Assembly: GCF_900100875.1 (NCBI RefSeq) | Contig: NZ_FNKQ01000003.1 | Location: 186,001-250,000 of the forward strand | Direction of reading: 5' to 3' | Length of the DNA stretch: 64,000 nucleotides | Origin: Halopelagius longus | GTDB lineage: Archaea > Halobacteriota > Halobacteria > Halobacteriales > Haloferacaceae | Shown: piece after piece, positions 35,657-45,309 of the stretch | Layout: each line of letters begins with the position of its first letter | How positions within the stretch are numbered: the stretch's first letter is position 1 | Made by a program: the position numbers and the translations under genes | The notes under the pieces: model-generated | Databases searched by the model: none | Seen by the model: only the letters and a program-made list of their open reading frames with translations | Told to the model about the DNA's origin: nothing

Positions 35657-37252
35657 TCACTCCTCGGAACCGGAAGCGAACGGCGCGTCGGTCCCGAAGA
35701 GCGCGTCGAGCGAGATATCCGAGACGAGCGTCGCCGCGCGGTCGTACGGGTCGGCGGGTCGGGCGTCCCCCTCGGATTCGCGCGCCGGCGGTTCGACCGC
35801 CGCCGCCTCGAAGACGCGGCGGACGAACGCCGCCCGCGCCGCGTCGTTCTCGAAGAGGCCGTGGAGGTACGTGCCGAGGGCGTCGCCGCGGCGAGCGCCG
35901 AGGGAGGCGTCGCTCGCGCCCGTATCGGGGTCCGTAAACGGCGTCTCCACCGCCGCCGTGGCCCGCGTCTCGCCCGCGTGAATCTCGTAGCCGGAGACGG
36001 GGCCTGCCGCGCCCGCGAGGGGACCCGACCCATCGACGGTCCACTCGACGGCCGCGACGCGTTTCTCCGGGGAGAACGCCGTCTCGACGGGGAGCAGTCC
36101 GACGCCGGGAATCTCCGTCCGGTCGCCCGTCCCCTCGGCGTCGGCCGCGAGGAGTCGCTCTCCGAGCAACTGATAGCCGCCGCAGAGGCCGACGACGGGG
36201 CCGTCGAACGCCCGCAGTCGGTCGTGGAGTCCGGCCTCGCGGCAGGCGAGAAGGTCGTCGGCGGTGTTCTTCGTCCCCGGGAGGACGACGGCGTCGGCGG
36301 AAGAGAGGTCCGAATCGAGGGGGACGAAGGCGACGCGGACGCCGGGTTCCGCCGCGAGGGGTTCGAGGTCCGTCGCGTTCGAGACGCGCGGCAGGCGCGG
36401 GACGGCGACGGTGACGCCGTCGTCGGCGGGCGAGGCGTCTCCGAGCGTCGCCCGTTCGCCCTCGGCGGGAAGCGAGACGCTGTCCTCCTCGGGGAGGCCG
36501 GGGTCGTCGTACGGCAGGACGGCCAGAATCGGGACCTCGGTTCGCTCCTCGAAGGCGTCGAGGCCCGGTTCGAGAATCGAGCGGTCGCCGCGGAACTTCG
36601 TCACCACCGCGCCGACGACGCGTTCGCGCACGTCGTCGGGCATCAGCTCGAGCGTTCCCACGAGGGAGGCGAAGACGCCGCCGCGTTCGATGTCCGCGAC
36701 GAGAAGCACGTCCGCGTCGGAAAAGCGCGTCGTCTCGACGTTCGAGAGGTCCCTGTCGTGGAGGTTTATCTCCGCTATCGAGCCCGCACCCTCGGCGACG
36801 ATAACGTCGTGGTCGGCGGCGAGGCGGGCGTGAGCGTCCGCCGCGGCGGTCCGCGCGCGGTCCCAGTGAGCGTCGTAGTACTCGCCCGCAGAGAGGTGCG
36901 CCACCGCCTCGCCGTCGACGACGAGTTGCGACTCGCCGTCGCCGCGGGGTTTCAACAGGACGGGGTTGTGGTCCGTCGTCGGGCGGACGCGCGCCGCCCG
37001 CGCTTGGACGTACTGGGAGACGCCCACCTCGCCGAAGACGTTCCGGTCGCTCTCGCTTTCGTCCCGAACCGCGTCGGCCCGCGGGACGGCGCGGGCGTTG
37101 TTGCTCATGTTCTGGGCCTTGAACGGCGCGACGGAGACGCCGCGGTCCGCGAGGCGGCGGCAGAGGCCGGCGACGACGGTGCTCTTGCCGACGTGGCTCG
37201 CGGTGCCCGCGACGAGGAGCGTTCGGGCGGGGCGGGGTTCTCCGTCGGTCAT
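35657..37252 (-). CDS. cobQ: Cobyric acid synthase
   Basis: 531 residues. The N-terminal dethiobiotin-synthetase-like domain has P-loop [14 protein letters not shown] and [10 protein letters not shown]; the C-terminal class I amidotransferase has [12 protein letters not shown] (nucleophile Cys) and LHGLFEND (His). It amidates adenosylcobyrinic acid diamide at four carboxylates using glutamine and ATP. Called CbiP in anaerobic-pathway nomenclature. It ends the cob operon and is 46 bases from the AOR gene, which may be read from the same transcript. Confidence 0.93.
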   Translation of the reverse strand: MTDGEPRPARTLLVAGTASHVGKSTVVAGLCRRLADRGVSVAPFKAQNMSNNARAVPRADAVRDESESDRNVFGEVGVSQYVQARAARVRPTTDHNPVLLKPRGDGESQLVVDGEAVAHLSAGEYYDAHWDRARTAAADAHARLAADHDVIVAEGAGSIAEINLHDRDLSNVETTRFSDADVLLVADIERGGVFASLVGTLELMPDDVRERVVGAVVTKFRGDRSILEPGLDAFEERTEVPILAVLPYDDPGLPEEDSVSLPAEGERATLGDASPADDGVTVAVPRLPRVSNATDLEPLAAEPGVRVAFVPLDSDLSSADAVVLPGTKNTADDLLACREAGLHDRLRAFDGPVVGLCGGYQLLGERLLAADAEGTGDRTEIPGVGLLPVETAFSPEKRVAAVEWTVDGSGPLAGAAGPVSGYEIHAGETRATAAVETPFTDPDTGASDASLGARRGDALGTYLHGLFENDAARAAFVRRVFEAAAVEPPARESEGDARPADPYDRAATLVSDISLDALFGTDAPFASGSEE

Positions 37253-37283
37253 ACGCCCACGGTGGTCGCCCGGAACAAGAATA

Positions 37284-38039
37284 TCACCGGTCCGCGCCCG
37301 GCGGCCGCGACACCGCCGCCGTCTCGTCGGTGACGACGCCGTGTTCCGCCTCGGCGACGGACGCGGGCGGGTCCTCGTCGGCGTAACGCGAATCGAGGGC
37401 GGCGAGGAGAGCGTCGCGAACGCAGGCGCGGGCCGCGGCACCCACCTCCGTCGCGCTCCCGGAGTAGGCGGCGGCGTCGCCCGCGGGGTCGCAGGCGGCG
37501 ACCACCGCGTCCGTCGTCGTCCCCGGAACGCCCGTCCGCGAGACGAGCGTCGCCGCCTTCGCCTCGGCGGCGAGGGCGACGAGGTTTTCGAGCGCACCCG
37601 GTTCGAGGGCGCGCGTCGTCCCGACGAAGACGTTCACGGTGCCGGCGGGCGTCGCGTCCGTGTCGGCGTCGGAACCGCCGTCTCCAGCGGTCTTTTCCTC
37701 CGAGACAGGTAACGCGGCGGGGTTGTCGACGCCCGCCGTGACGACGGCTTCGACGGGGCCGAGTCGGGCGACGCGCGCGTGACGCATCGAGACGCCGGTG
37801 AGCAACGCCGGGCCGTCGGCGTCGAACCCGGCGTCCGCGAGTCGGCGCGCGACGTAGCCGTCTACGTCCCTTTCGGCCCAGCCTTCGGGGACGCTCACGT
37901 TGTACGCGACGGGGCCGACGGATTCGCCGCCGGCGTGCCCCGTCGAGAGCCACCGGGTCTCAGGTCTGCGGAGGCGGCAGACGCCGTCGCGGACGAGACA
38001 GTCGAAGACGCCGGCGGTCGGTTCGGCGGGGTCGGACAC
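37284..38039 (-). CDS. cbiZ: Adenosylcobinamide amidohydrolase
   Basis: 251 residues with the CbiZ pattern: [11 protein letters not shown] near residue 29, [30 protein letters not shown] and [13 protein letters not shown]. It removes the aminopropanol arm from salvaged cobinamide to give cobyric acid, allowing remodelling of imported corrinoids. GTG start. It is 3 bases upstream-adjacent to cobD in the same operon, pairing salvage with late synthesis. Confidence 0.85.
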   Translation of the reverse strand: MSDPAEPTAGVFDCLVRDGVCRLRRPETRWLSTGHAGGESVGPVAYNVSVPEGWAERDVDGYVARRLADAGFDADGPALLTGVSMRHARVARLGPVEAVVTAGVDNPAALPVSEEKTAGDGGSDADTDATPAGTVNVFVGTTRALEPGALENLVALAAEAKAATLVSRTGVPGTTTDAVVAACDPAGDAAAYSGSATEVGAAARACVRDALLAALDSRYADEDPPASVAEAEHGVVTDETAAVSRPPGADR

Positions 38040-38042
38040 GCC

Positions 38043-39053
38043 TCAGGCGTCGAGGAGGGCGTCGATGAGTCTGTCGTTCTCCTCCGGGAGGCGGACGGCG
38101 ACGCGGACGTGCGAGTCGAGGCGGGGGAACGTCCGCGCGTCGCGGAGCGTCAGGCCGCGCCCGCGGGCGTGGTCCAACAGGGCGTCCACGTCTCTGTCGC
38201 CCACGTCGAGGAGGAGGAAGGGAGCCTCGGAGGGGTGGACGCCGTACGCGCCGTCGAGGGCGTTCCGCATCCGGGCGCGTTCCTCGAACACCCGGTCGCG
38301 CGTCTCGGCGACGAACGACGACTGCTTCATGCAGTACTCGCCCACGTCGGCGGCGGGGGCCGACAGCGCCCACGTCGGGCGCGCGCATTCGAGTCTGTCG
38401 AGGAGGGTGCCGGTGGCGACGGCGAACCCCGCGCGCAACCCGGGCATGCCGAACATCTTCGTCAGGGAGCGAGCGACGACGACGCCGTCCTCGCCCGCCA
38501 GACTGGGGTAGTCCGTGAAGTCGAGGAACGCCTCGTCGGCGACGAGGACGGTGCCGGCCTCGCGGCACCGCGCGAGGAACTCGCGGAGGTCGTTCGGGTG
38601 GTACGCTTCGCCGGTCGGGTTGTTCGGGTTGCAGACGACGACGGCGGCGTGGCCCGACGGGTCCACGGAGAGCAGTTCGTCGTGGGCGACCGGAACGGGG
38701 ACGCCGCCCTGTAGCCGGACTTCGCGGTCGTACTCGCCGAAACTCGGCTCGGGGAGGACGACCGTTTCCCCGCTATCGACCGTCACGCCGAAGGCGAGTC
38801 GGAGGGCGGCGAGTCCGCCGGCGGTGGGCACGACCTGTTGGGGGTCGCAGTCGACGTATCTCGCGGCGGCGATGCGGAAGTCGGCGTAGTCGTCGGAGGG
38901 GTACCGCGAGGTGACGCCGAACGCCGCCTCGTACGCCATCGCCGCCCCCGGCGGTCGCCGCGGGTTCGTGTTGGCGCTGAAGTCCACGAGTCGGTCGTCG
39001 TCGGAGCCGCCGTGCGGAACCCGAGACACGGAGGAGACGGCATCAGGGTCCAT
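38043..39053 (-). CDS. cobD: Threonine-phosphate decarboxylase / histidinol-phosphate-type aminotransferase
   Basis: 336 residues of fold-type I PLP enzyme. PNNPTG near residue 145, DEAFLDFTD, and the lysine in SLTKMFGMPGLRAGF (Schiff base) are present. In the cob operon it should convert L-threonine phosphate to aminopropanol phosphate. Sequence alone does not exclude histidinol-phosphate transamination, but the neighbours decide. ATG 39053 overlaps the end of the cobT-like gene by 11 bases. Confidence 0.87.
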   Translation of the reverse strand: MDPDAVSSVSRVPHGGSDDDRLVDFSANTNPRRPPGAAMAYEAAFGVTSRYPSDDYADFRIAAARYVDCDPQQVVPTAGGLAALRLAFGVTVDSGETVVLPEPSFGEYDREVRLQGGVPVPVAHDELLSVDPSGHAAVVVCNPNNPTGEAYHPNDLREFLARCREAGTVLVADEAFLDFTDYPSLAGEDGVVVARSLTKMFGMPGLRAGFAVATGTLLDRLECARPTWALSAPAADVGEYCMKQSSFVAETRDRVFEERARMRNALDGAYGVHPSEAPFLLLDVGDRDVDALLDHARGRGLTLRDARTFPRLDSHVRVAVRLPEENDRLIDALLDA

Positions 39054-40035
39054 CGTCCGCGTTGAGACGTGCCAGCGTATCAAGCGTTGCGTCGATTACG
39101 CGCTCGCGGACCCCTTCCCGCGCGGCGAGATGCAACGCGCCGCCCATCGCGGCCCCCTCCTTTGCGACGCCGTCGGCGTACGCCGAGAGCGGACCGGCCT
39201 CGGGCGCGTCGAACCCGGGGTCGGTGACGACCAGGTCGAGGTCGAACGACGACGCCGCGGCGGAGAGTTCGGGCACGTCGTCGCGGAGGTACGACGTGGT
39301 GGCGAGCGTCATCGGTTCGGGGACGCCCGCGTGGCGGACGAGTGCGGCGACGGCGAGCATCTGCGTGCCGCCGCCGAGAATCACCTCGGTCCCCGATTCG
39401 AGTGCGCCCGCGGCCAGTCCCGCGGCGACGGCGAGGACGGGGTCGCCGACGAACCGGACGGCCAACTCGGGCGTGTGGGCCGCCTGCCCCGGGTCCATAT
39501 CCGACGACTCGAACGCCTCGGCGACGACTCGCTCTTTCAGTTCGACCGGGTTCTCGGGGAACGACGAGGAGACGGGCCACTCCTCGCCGAGGGCGCGGAG
39601 GACGGCCATCGCCGTCGTCGTCCCGCCGGGAACCGTCTCGCCGACGACTATCTCCGCGTCCGGAAGCGCGCGTCCGAGTTCCCGCGCGGCGGCGAACGCC
39701 CCCGGCGCGGTCTGGACGGGGTCCGGTTCGCCGATGTCGCGGCCGGGTTTCGCGCCCATCGCCACCGTCGGGGCCGCCGTCGGGCGGGCGAGACCGCCGT
39801 CTACGACCGTCGCCTCGAAGTCCAGCAGTTCGTACACCGCGCGGGTGACCGCCGCGGGGGTCGGACACCCCGACGGGCTGACGGGCGTGACCGGCGCGCG
39901 AATCGGCTCGCCGTACGTCAGAATCTCGGCGTCGGCGCTCGGCGTGTGCAGGAGGAGGTCGCGCGTCGCCCCGGCGGCGCTGATTCCGTCTCGCTCCGCC
40001 GTGCGGGTGGTGCCCGCGACGAGTATCAGTCGCAC
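39043..40035 (-). CDS. cobT: CobT-like nicotinate-nucleotide phosphoribosyltransferase family protein
   Basis: 330 residues, archaeal TIGR00303-type relative of CobT. Features: AGTTRTAERDGISAAGAT at the start, VDGGLARPTAAPTV, VVGETVPGGTTTAMAVL near 150, and VILGGGTQMLAVAAL. It activates the lower-ligand base as its ribotide phosphate. The GTG start lies within the end of cobY (10-base overlap). Confidence 0.85.
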   Translation of the reverse strand: MRLILVAGTTRTAERDGISAAGATRDLLLHTPSADAEILTYGEPIRAPVTPVSPSGCPTPAAVTRAVYELLDFEATVVDGGLARPTAAPTVAMGAKPGRDIGEPDPVQTAPGAFAAARELGRALPDAEIVVGETVPGGTTTAMAVLRALGEEWPVSSSFPENPVELKERVVAEAFESSDMDPGQAAHTPELAVRFVGDPVLAVAAGLAAGALESGTEVILGGGTQMLAVAALVRHAGVPEPMTLATTSYLRDDVPELSAAASSFDLDLVVTDPGFDAPEAGPLSAYADGVAKEGAAMGGALHLAAREGVRERVIDATLDTLARLNADDGP

Positions 40036-40619
40036 AGGTCCTCCGCGAGTTCCGCGTCGTCCGGTCGGTTCACGTTGACCGCGAGGCGGGCGTCGTACGT
40101 AATCCGCACGGTGTCGTCCGGTGCGTCCGACACGACGTTCAGTCCGGTCGGCGCGAGTTCCCGGCCCTCGCACTCGAACGTCGAGTCCGCCGACGCGCCG
40201 AGTCGACGCTTCAACGCCGCCGGGACGCAGACCGTCACCGAGTCGAAGGCGTCGTCCTCGCATCCCGCCTCGTCCCGGCGCGCCGCCGCGATAGCGTCGT
40301 CCACGTGGTCGGCCGCGAGGAGGGGGAGGTCGGCGGCGACGGTGACGACCGGTCGGCCCACCTCCCCGAGAGCACACTCTAGGTCCTCGACGTACCCCTC
40401 GCCGGGCGTCTCGACGGTCGGGACGCCCCGCTCTCGCGCGTGAGCGGCCGTCTCGGGGGCGTTCGGCGAGACGACGGCGTAGACGGTATCGACGCGACTC
40501 TCGCGGAGTGCCGCCGCCGCGCGGTCGAACATCGGCGTTCCGTCTATAGGGACGAGCGGTTTCTCCGTCTCACCGCCGAGTCGGGTGCCGCGGCCGCCGC
40601 ACATCAGAAGAGCGTCCAC
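40026..40619 (-). CDS. cobY: Adenosylcobinamide-phosphate guanylyltransferase
   Basis: 197 residues. The nucleotidyltransferase start DALLMCGGRGTRLGGETEKPLVPIDGTPMFD has the GGxGTR and Lys of the family, with VTVAADLPLLAADHV holding the metal Asp. It transfers GMP from GTP to adenosylcobinamide phosphate, the archaeal replacement for CobU. GTG 40619 overlaps cobS by 16 bases. Confidence 0.88.
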   Translation of the reverse strand: MDALLMCGGRGTRLGGETEKPLVPIDGTPMFDRAAAALRESRVDTVYAVVSPNAPETAAHARERGVPTVETPGEGYVEDLECALGEVGRPVVTVAADLPLLAADHVDDAIAAARRDEAGCEDDAFDSVTVCVPAALKRRLGASADSTFECEGRELAPTGLNVVSDAPDDTVRITYDARLAVNVNRPDDAELAEDLCD

Positions 40620-41374
40620 GCTATCACCCCCGCGTGGAGTCCGACGGCGCGCCCGAGTTCGTTCGCCGCGCCGAAGACGTCGCCGCTGACGCCGCCGAGG
40701 CGGTCCTCCGCCCACCGACCGACGAGGTGCGCGGCGCCGACGGGCGCGAGTGCCGCGGCGACGACGCCCGCCCCGCCGGCGAACGCGGCGACGAGGGCGA
40801 GAGGGATCAGCGGAACCAACGCGGACCGGAAGTCCGCCGCGTCCGCCTCGCCCGCGAGCGCCGATCCCATCCCCTCGTGGGCGGGCGACCCCGTACAGAC
40901 GAGATACGCCATCCCCGTCTTCGCACCGACTTCCGCCGCGAGGGCGATGGCGAAGACGGCCGCCGGGTACGCCCACCGGGAGGCGTCCGCGAGGGAGAGA
41001 GCGCCGAGGGCGAGAACGAGGAGGACGACGCCCAGAGACAGGGCACCCCCGACGCCGGTTGCGGAGTCTTTCAGCACCGCCGTGCGACGCTCGGCCTCGC
41101 CGTGGACGGCGGCGGCGTCGCCCACGTCCGCGAGGCCGTCGGCGTGCGTGACGCCCGTGAGGAGGTAGAGGACGAGGAGGTAGAGCGCAACCGCCGTCGG
41201 GGCCGGAAGCGAAAGCGAGAGGACGAGTGCCGCGAGGAGGCCGACGACGTAGCCGACGAGGGGGAACGCGGCGGGCGTCCGGCGGAACGCCTCCCACGAC
41301 TCCTCGTCGCTCTCGACTGGGAGGCGCGTGAGGAACGTCAGGCCGCCGCGGACGGCGGTCAGGGTCAGAACCAC
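40604..41374 (-). CDS. cobS: Adenosylcobinamide-GDP ribazoletransferase
   Basis: 256 residues, about six membrane helices, with FLTRLPV at the start and the signature THADGLADVGDAAAVHG carrying the metal-binding Asp residues. It joins adenosylcobinamide-GDP with alpha-ribazole (phosphate) at the membrane. GTG start overlapping cbiB by 10 bases. Confidence 0.92.
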   Translation of the reverse strand: MVLTLTAVRGGLTFLTRLPVESDEESWEAFRRTPAAFPLVGYVVGLLAALVLSLSLPAPTAVALYLLVLYLLTGVTHADGLADVGDAAAVHGEAERRTAVLKDSATGVGGALSLGVVLLVLALGALSLADASRWAYPAAVFAIALAAEVGAKTGMAYLVCTGSPAHEGMGSALAGEADAADFRSALVPLIPLALVAAFAGGAGVVAAALAPVGAAHLVGRWAEDRLGGVSGDVFGAANELGRAVGLHAGVIAWTLF

Positions 41375-42294
41375 GCGATCACCCCCGCGAGGGCGACGGC
41401 GAGCAGTCCGGCGCGGCGCGTCACCGCGACGGCGCGGGCGGCGTCGTCGGCGGAGGGAAGCGACGAGGACGGCCCCCCGGCGGCCGCGCCCGGGTCGAGG
41501 TCGTACGCGCCCGGTTTCGTCAGTCGCGCCGGGAGCGCCGCCGCCATCGCCGCCATCGGCCACCCCGAGTTCGGCGAGGCGGGCCGCCGGGCCAGCGAGC
41601 GAACCCGGTCGGACGCGACGAGCGTCGGCGTCCCGGCGGCGACGGCCACGAGGACGGCCGAGAGGCGCGCCGGAAGCCACATGACGGCGTCGTCCAGACG
41701 GGCGGGAGCCCACCCGACCGGCTTCGACCGGTAGCCGAGCATCGAGTCGAGCGTGTTGACGCCTTTCACCCACGCGGCCGCCCCGGCGGCGAGGGAGAGC
41801 GAGACGGGCGCGCAGACGGCGAAGGCCGCGAGGGGCGCGACGAGGCCGTCCGCGAGGTTCTCCGCGACGCTCTCGACGGCCGCAGAGCGGAGGTGCGCGG
41901 CGTCCAACGCGGAGGCGTCGCGCCCGGCCAGAGAGCGGAGCGACAGGCGCGCGGCGTCGACGTCGGCGTCCGCCTCGGCGACCACCTCGCGGGCGGAATC
42001 GAGGAGCATCCTGAGACTCGTCGTCGAGAAGAGGACGAGTCCGGCGAGGAGCGCGCCGATTCGGGGGTCGAGCGCCGACCCGAGGGCGACGGCGCCCGCG
42101 CCCGCGCCAGCGAAGAGGAGTGGGAGCGAGGCGGCGGCGGCGACGCCGACGAGTCGGGGACGGGACCACTCGCGGTCCACCGCGCCCACGAGGCGGCCGA
42201 ACCGCGCGACCGGATGGACGCCTGCGGGCGGTTCGGCGAACGCGGCGTCCAAGACGGCCGCGAGGCCCACCGCCGCGGTTGCGGTCAGGGGCAC
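41365..42294 (-). CDS. cbiB: Adenosylcobinamide-phosphate synthase
   Basis: 309 residues with several membrane helices. Family motifs: AEPPAGVHPVARFGRLV near residue 20, VESVAENLADGLVAPL, KGVNTLDSMLGYRS. It attaches aminopropanol phosphate, made by CobD, to adenosylcobyric acid. GTG start. Overlaps the HAD gene upstream by 10 bases. Confidence 0.92.
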   Translation of the reverse strand: MPLTATAAVGLAAVLDAAFAEPPAGVHPVARFGRLVGAVDREWSRPRLVGVAAAASLPLLFAGAGAGAVALGSALDPRIGALLAGLVLFSTTSLRMLLDSAREVVAEADADVDAARLSLRSLAGRDASALDAAHLRSAAVESVAENLADGLVAPLAAFAVCAPVSLSLAAGAAAWVKGVNTLDSMLGYRSKPVGWAPARLDDAVMWLPARLSAVLVAVAAGTPTLVASDRVRSLARRPASPNSGWPMAAMAAALPARLTKPGAYDLDPGAAAGGPSSSLPSADDAARAVAVTRRAGLLAVALAGVIAWF

Positions 42295-42920
42295 GGGTCC
42301 CCCCCGTCGCGGAGACGCGCCGCCAGCGTCTCCAGCGGTACCTCGGAAACGTCCACGAACCGCCCGCCGACGGCCTCGACGCCGCCGTCCGCCTCCGGGT
42401 CGTCGCCGACGTGGACGAGCGTCTGGGGGGCGACGTCCAGTCGGGTCGCCAGCGTGCGGAACGCCTCGGGGTGGGGCTTTCGCCACCCGCAGGCGACGCT
42501 CGTCACCGTCGCGTCGAACGCGTCGCGGTCGAAGTCCGCGCGGATGGTCGTCCGCGCGACGAGTTCGGGGACCGAACAGTTCGAGAGGAGACCCACGGGA
42601 CCGCGTTCCGCCGCCGCGGCGACGGCCTCCGCCGTGCCGGGACGCGTCTCCACATCGGGGTCGAAGGCGGCGACGACGGCCCGCCGGGCGGCGTTCGCGG
42701 GCACCTCGACGCCGCGAGAGCGCAGGGCGGCGGCGACGTGCGCCGGGAGGGGGACTTCCGCGCCCTCGGGGGCGTCCACGTGGACGTCGCCGTACGCCTC
42801 GGCCCAGTCGGCCGGGACGGCGACGCCCCGTTCGCGGAGTTCCGCCGCCACCGCCGCCGCGGGGTCTGCGGTGCGGTCCACGGAGACGAGGGTTCCGAAG
42901 AGGTCGAAAGAGACTGCCAC
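42285..42920 (-). CDS. HAD family hydrolase at head of cob operon
   Basis: 211 residues. Motif I is SFDLFGTLV, with the nucleophile Asp but Phe where phosphatases usually have a second Asp. Motif II is LLSNCSV, motif III Lys in CGWRKPHPEAF, and motif IV VHVGDDPEAD. The fold is a Rossmann core with a helical cap. It is translationally coupled to cbiB, so a step in lower-ligand or arm metabolism is possible. GTG 42920 is chosen over TTG 42950 because the core begins directly after it. Confidence 0.78.
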   Translation of the reverse strand: MAVSFDLFGTLVSVDRTADPAAAVAAELRERGVAVPADWAEAYGDVHVDAPEGAEVPLPAHVAAALRSRGVEVPANAARRAVVAAFDPDVETRPGTAEAVAAAAERGPVGLLSNCSVPELVARTTIRADFDRDAFDATVTSVACGWRKPHPEAFRTLATRLDVAPQTLVHVGDDPEADGGVEAVGGRFVDVSEVPLETLAARLRDGGDPCP

Positions 42921-42971
42921 GTCAGGAGAGTGAGCGAAATTCGACTTCAATATGCCGGAGGTGGACGGCGG

Positions 42972-43937
42972 TCAGTCGTCGCCGTCGCGGCCACCGTCGC
43001 CACCGCCGCCGTCGCCGCGGAGGGACGCCCACGCGCGGACGTAGTGCGCCCAGTACCCCCGACTGTCGCCGTAAGGGTCGCTCAACCGCACGATGTCGTC
43101 GTCGGTGGCGTCGTCGAGGCCGTACAGGTCGGCGACGGCCGTCCGGAGGCGACGCTCTCGGACGGGGAGGAGCGACGTTCGGCCGAACCCGCGGCGGGCG
43201 ACGAAGGTGGCCGACCGCGGGTCGAACCCTCGAATCTCGCAGAGGCGGGCGACGAGACTCCGCGACGACAGCGCCGAGAGGTCCTCGCTCTCGAACGCCG
43301 CCGCGGCCCCGAGGACGGCCCGCGCGGGGTCGTCGTCCAGCGTTTCGCGGACCGCGTCGGACGCCGCCGCGACGCGTTCCGGCGTCGGAAACAGTCGGAG
43401 GGGCGACTCCTCGACGTCGCCGGACGCGGGCCGGCGGGGCGGGCGCAGTCCGTCGACGGAGACGACGCGACCGGCCGACTCCGCGAGCGACCGTTTCCGC
43501 CGGAGGGCCGTCAGCGTCGGCGTCCGGCGGGAGAGGACGGCCCAACAGGCGGCCTCGAACGGCGTCGGAAAGCGGACGTGGTGGTAGCCGTACAGGTCGG
43601 CGACGGCGCGGGCGAACGCCGGGTCCGAGGCGGCGGCGTCGTACAACGGCGAGAGGTCGTCGGAGAGAGAAAGGAACGAATCGAGGCGCTCCGCAACCGC
43701 GCTCCCGTCGCCCGGTTCTTCGATCCACTCCACGCGGGCGTGGACGAGACCCGACTCGTCCGCGCGGAGGCGGGCGACGAACGGTTCGGGGGCGAACCCG
43801 CCCGTGACGACGGCGTCGCGATGGCGGGCGGTGCCGCCGGCCGCGGGCGCGAACTGGTCGAAGTACTCGACCGACCGCCGGAAGTCGTACGGCGGCGCGA
43901 CGGGAAGCGCGAGACTCGTCCGCTTCGCAACTGCCAT
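42972..43937 (-). CDS. AlkA-like DNA glycosylase family protein
   Basis: 321 residues. An N-terminal AlkA_N-like part is followed by a HhH-GPD-like core: PTPFEAACWAVLSRRTP near 130, then LVARLCEIRGFDPRSATFVARRGFGR near 235, with PYGDSRGYWAHYVRAW near the end. The family removes alkylated bases. Where AlkA has its catalytic Asp (a PDD motif), this protein reads LPVRERRL, so activity may be altered or lost. The C-terminus is Gly/Asp-rich. Confidence 0.72.
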   Translation of the reverse strand: MAVAKRTSLALPVAPPYDFRRSVEYFDQFAPAAGGTARHRDAVVTGGFAPEPFVARLRADESGLVHARVEWIEEPGDGSAVAERLDSFLSLSDDLSPLYDAAASDPAFARAVADLYGYHHVRFPTPFEAACWAVLSRRTPTLTALRRKRSLAESAGRVVSVDGLRPPRRPASGDVEESPLRLFPTPERVAAASDAVRETLDDDPARAVLGAAAAFESEDLSALSSRSLVARLCEIRGFDPRSATFVARRGFGRTSLLPVRERRLRTAVADLYGLDDATDDDIVRLSDPYGDSRGYWAHYVRAWASLRGDGGGGDGGRDGDD

Positions 43938-44020
43938 GGCGGGACCAGCGCTCGACTCCCCTTGAACCTCCGCCGAGAGCGGAGTGAAAGTGACCGGTTC
44001 GGCGGAAGTGGTGTGCGGCG

Positions 44021-45220
44021 CTACCGGATCACGTTCGATTCGAGGTCCCGTGGGTAGTACGTCATCGTCTCCGTCCCGTTCTCGGTGACCACGACGGTGT
44101 CGGAGTGGCGGTAACCCGCCTCCTCGGTGTAGATGCCGGGTTCGACGGTGTAGACGTGTCCCGGTGCCATCCGCTCGTCACCCTCGGAGGCGGCGGCGTA
44201 GTCCGCGGCCGCGTGGTCCGTCCACCCGCCGTCGATGTACGGCGGTTCGTGCCCGTCGAGGCCGATGTTGTGTCCGACGTGGTGGCGGGCTAAGTCGGCC
44301 ACGCCCTGTTCTTCGAAGTACTCGGTGACGGCGTCGTCCACGTACGCTATCTCGACGTCCGGGCCGAGAGCGTCGATGGCGACGGACTGGGCTTCGAGCA
44401 TCACCTCGAAGTAGTGGGCGTCCTCCGGCGAGGGGTCGCCGACGAACATCGTGCGTTCGAGTTCGGAGTAGTAGCCGTCGACGTTCGCCGTCGCGCCGGT
44501 GATTATCACGTCGCCCTCGGAGAGACGTTCGTTCGGCGTGTGGCCGTGCGGAAGCGCCGTCTCGCGGCCGCTTACGTACCCTGCGGTCACGGGGCCGTCG
44601 CCGCGGACGCGGACGGCGTACCGGTCGCCGAGGGTATCGAGCATCGCGCGCGACGCCTCCATCGAGGCGCGTTGGGAGACGGTGGCGGGGTGCGCGCCGA
44701 CTTCGGTGTACTCGGCGAGGCGGCGGTGCCCGAGGTTGGCCCACTTCGCCGACTCGCGGATGCAGTCGATTTCGGCGTCGGACTTCTCCCAGCGCATCCG
44801 TCCGACCCAGTTCTGCGTCTCGACGTCGAGAAACGCGGACAGCGACGGGCCGCGAAAGCCCATGACGCCCGGCGCGCCGTCGGCGTCTGCGGCGACGCGT
44901 TCCGCGCCGAGTCCGCGGAGCATCTCCGCCGCCGTCTCCGTGGGGTCGCCGCCGGGGTAGTCGAAGTAGTGGTGAACCTCGTCGATGGTCGGCGTCTCGG
45001 AGACGCGTTCGACTTCGAGGCGGGGGACGGTGATTTCGACGCGGTCCTCGGTCACCGCGAGGACGACCGGTCGCTCCGTCTGGACGTGGTGAAAGCCCGT
45101 GAGGTACTCGATGCTCGTCGCGTCGAACCACACCCCCGCGTCGGCGTCCGCGTCGGCGAGTCGGCCGCGGACGAGCGTGAGGCGGGTTTCGAACTCGGAG
45201 TCGGGGAGACGAGTCGTCAT
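44021..45220 (-). CDS. M24 family peptidase/creatinase-fold protein
   Basis: 399 residues: N-terminal creatinase domain (VWFDATSIEYLTGFHHVQTERP) then the pita-bread domain with GATANVDGYYSELERTM, HHVGHNIGLDGHEPPY and YTVEPGIYTEEAGYRHSD. The His and one Glu of the metal site are present, but the first Asp, the second Asp and the last Glu are replaced by Thr, Glu and Ser/His. Xaa-Pro peptidase is the family default; a metal-free creatinase-like activity is also possible. Confidence 0.82.
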   Translation of the reverse strand: MTTRLPDSEFETRLTLVRGRLADADADAGVWFDATSIEYLTGFHHVQTERPVVLAVTEDRVEITVPRLEVERVSETPTIDEVHHYFDYPGGDPTETAAEMLRGLGAERVAADADGAPGVMGFRGPSLSAFLDVETQNWVGRMRWEKSDAEIDCIRESAKWANLGHRRLAEYTEVGAHPATVSQRASMEASRAMLDTLGDRYAVRVRGDGPVTAGYVSGRETALPHGHTPNERLSEGDVIITGATANVDGYYSELERTMFVGDPSPEDAHYFEVMLEAQSVAIDALGPDVEIAYVDDAVTEYFEEQGVADLARHHVGHNIGLDGHEPPYIDGGWTDHAAADYAAASEGDERMAPGHVYTVEPGIYTEEAGYRHSDTVVVTENGTETMTYYPRDLESNVIR

Positions 45221-45309
45221 ACTCGCACGTCGGAAGTGCGCGGATAAATAGCCACGAGAGGCGGAAACGCTCGGACGGCGGGACGGTCGGAAGGGCGAGC
45301 GTCCGACGC

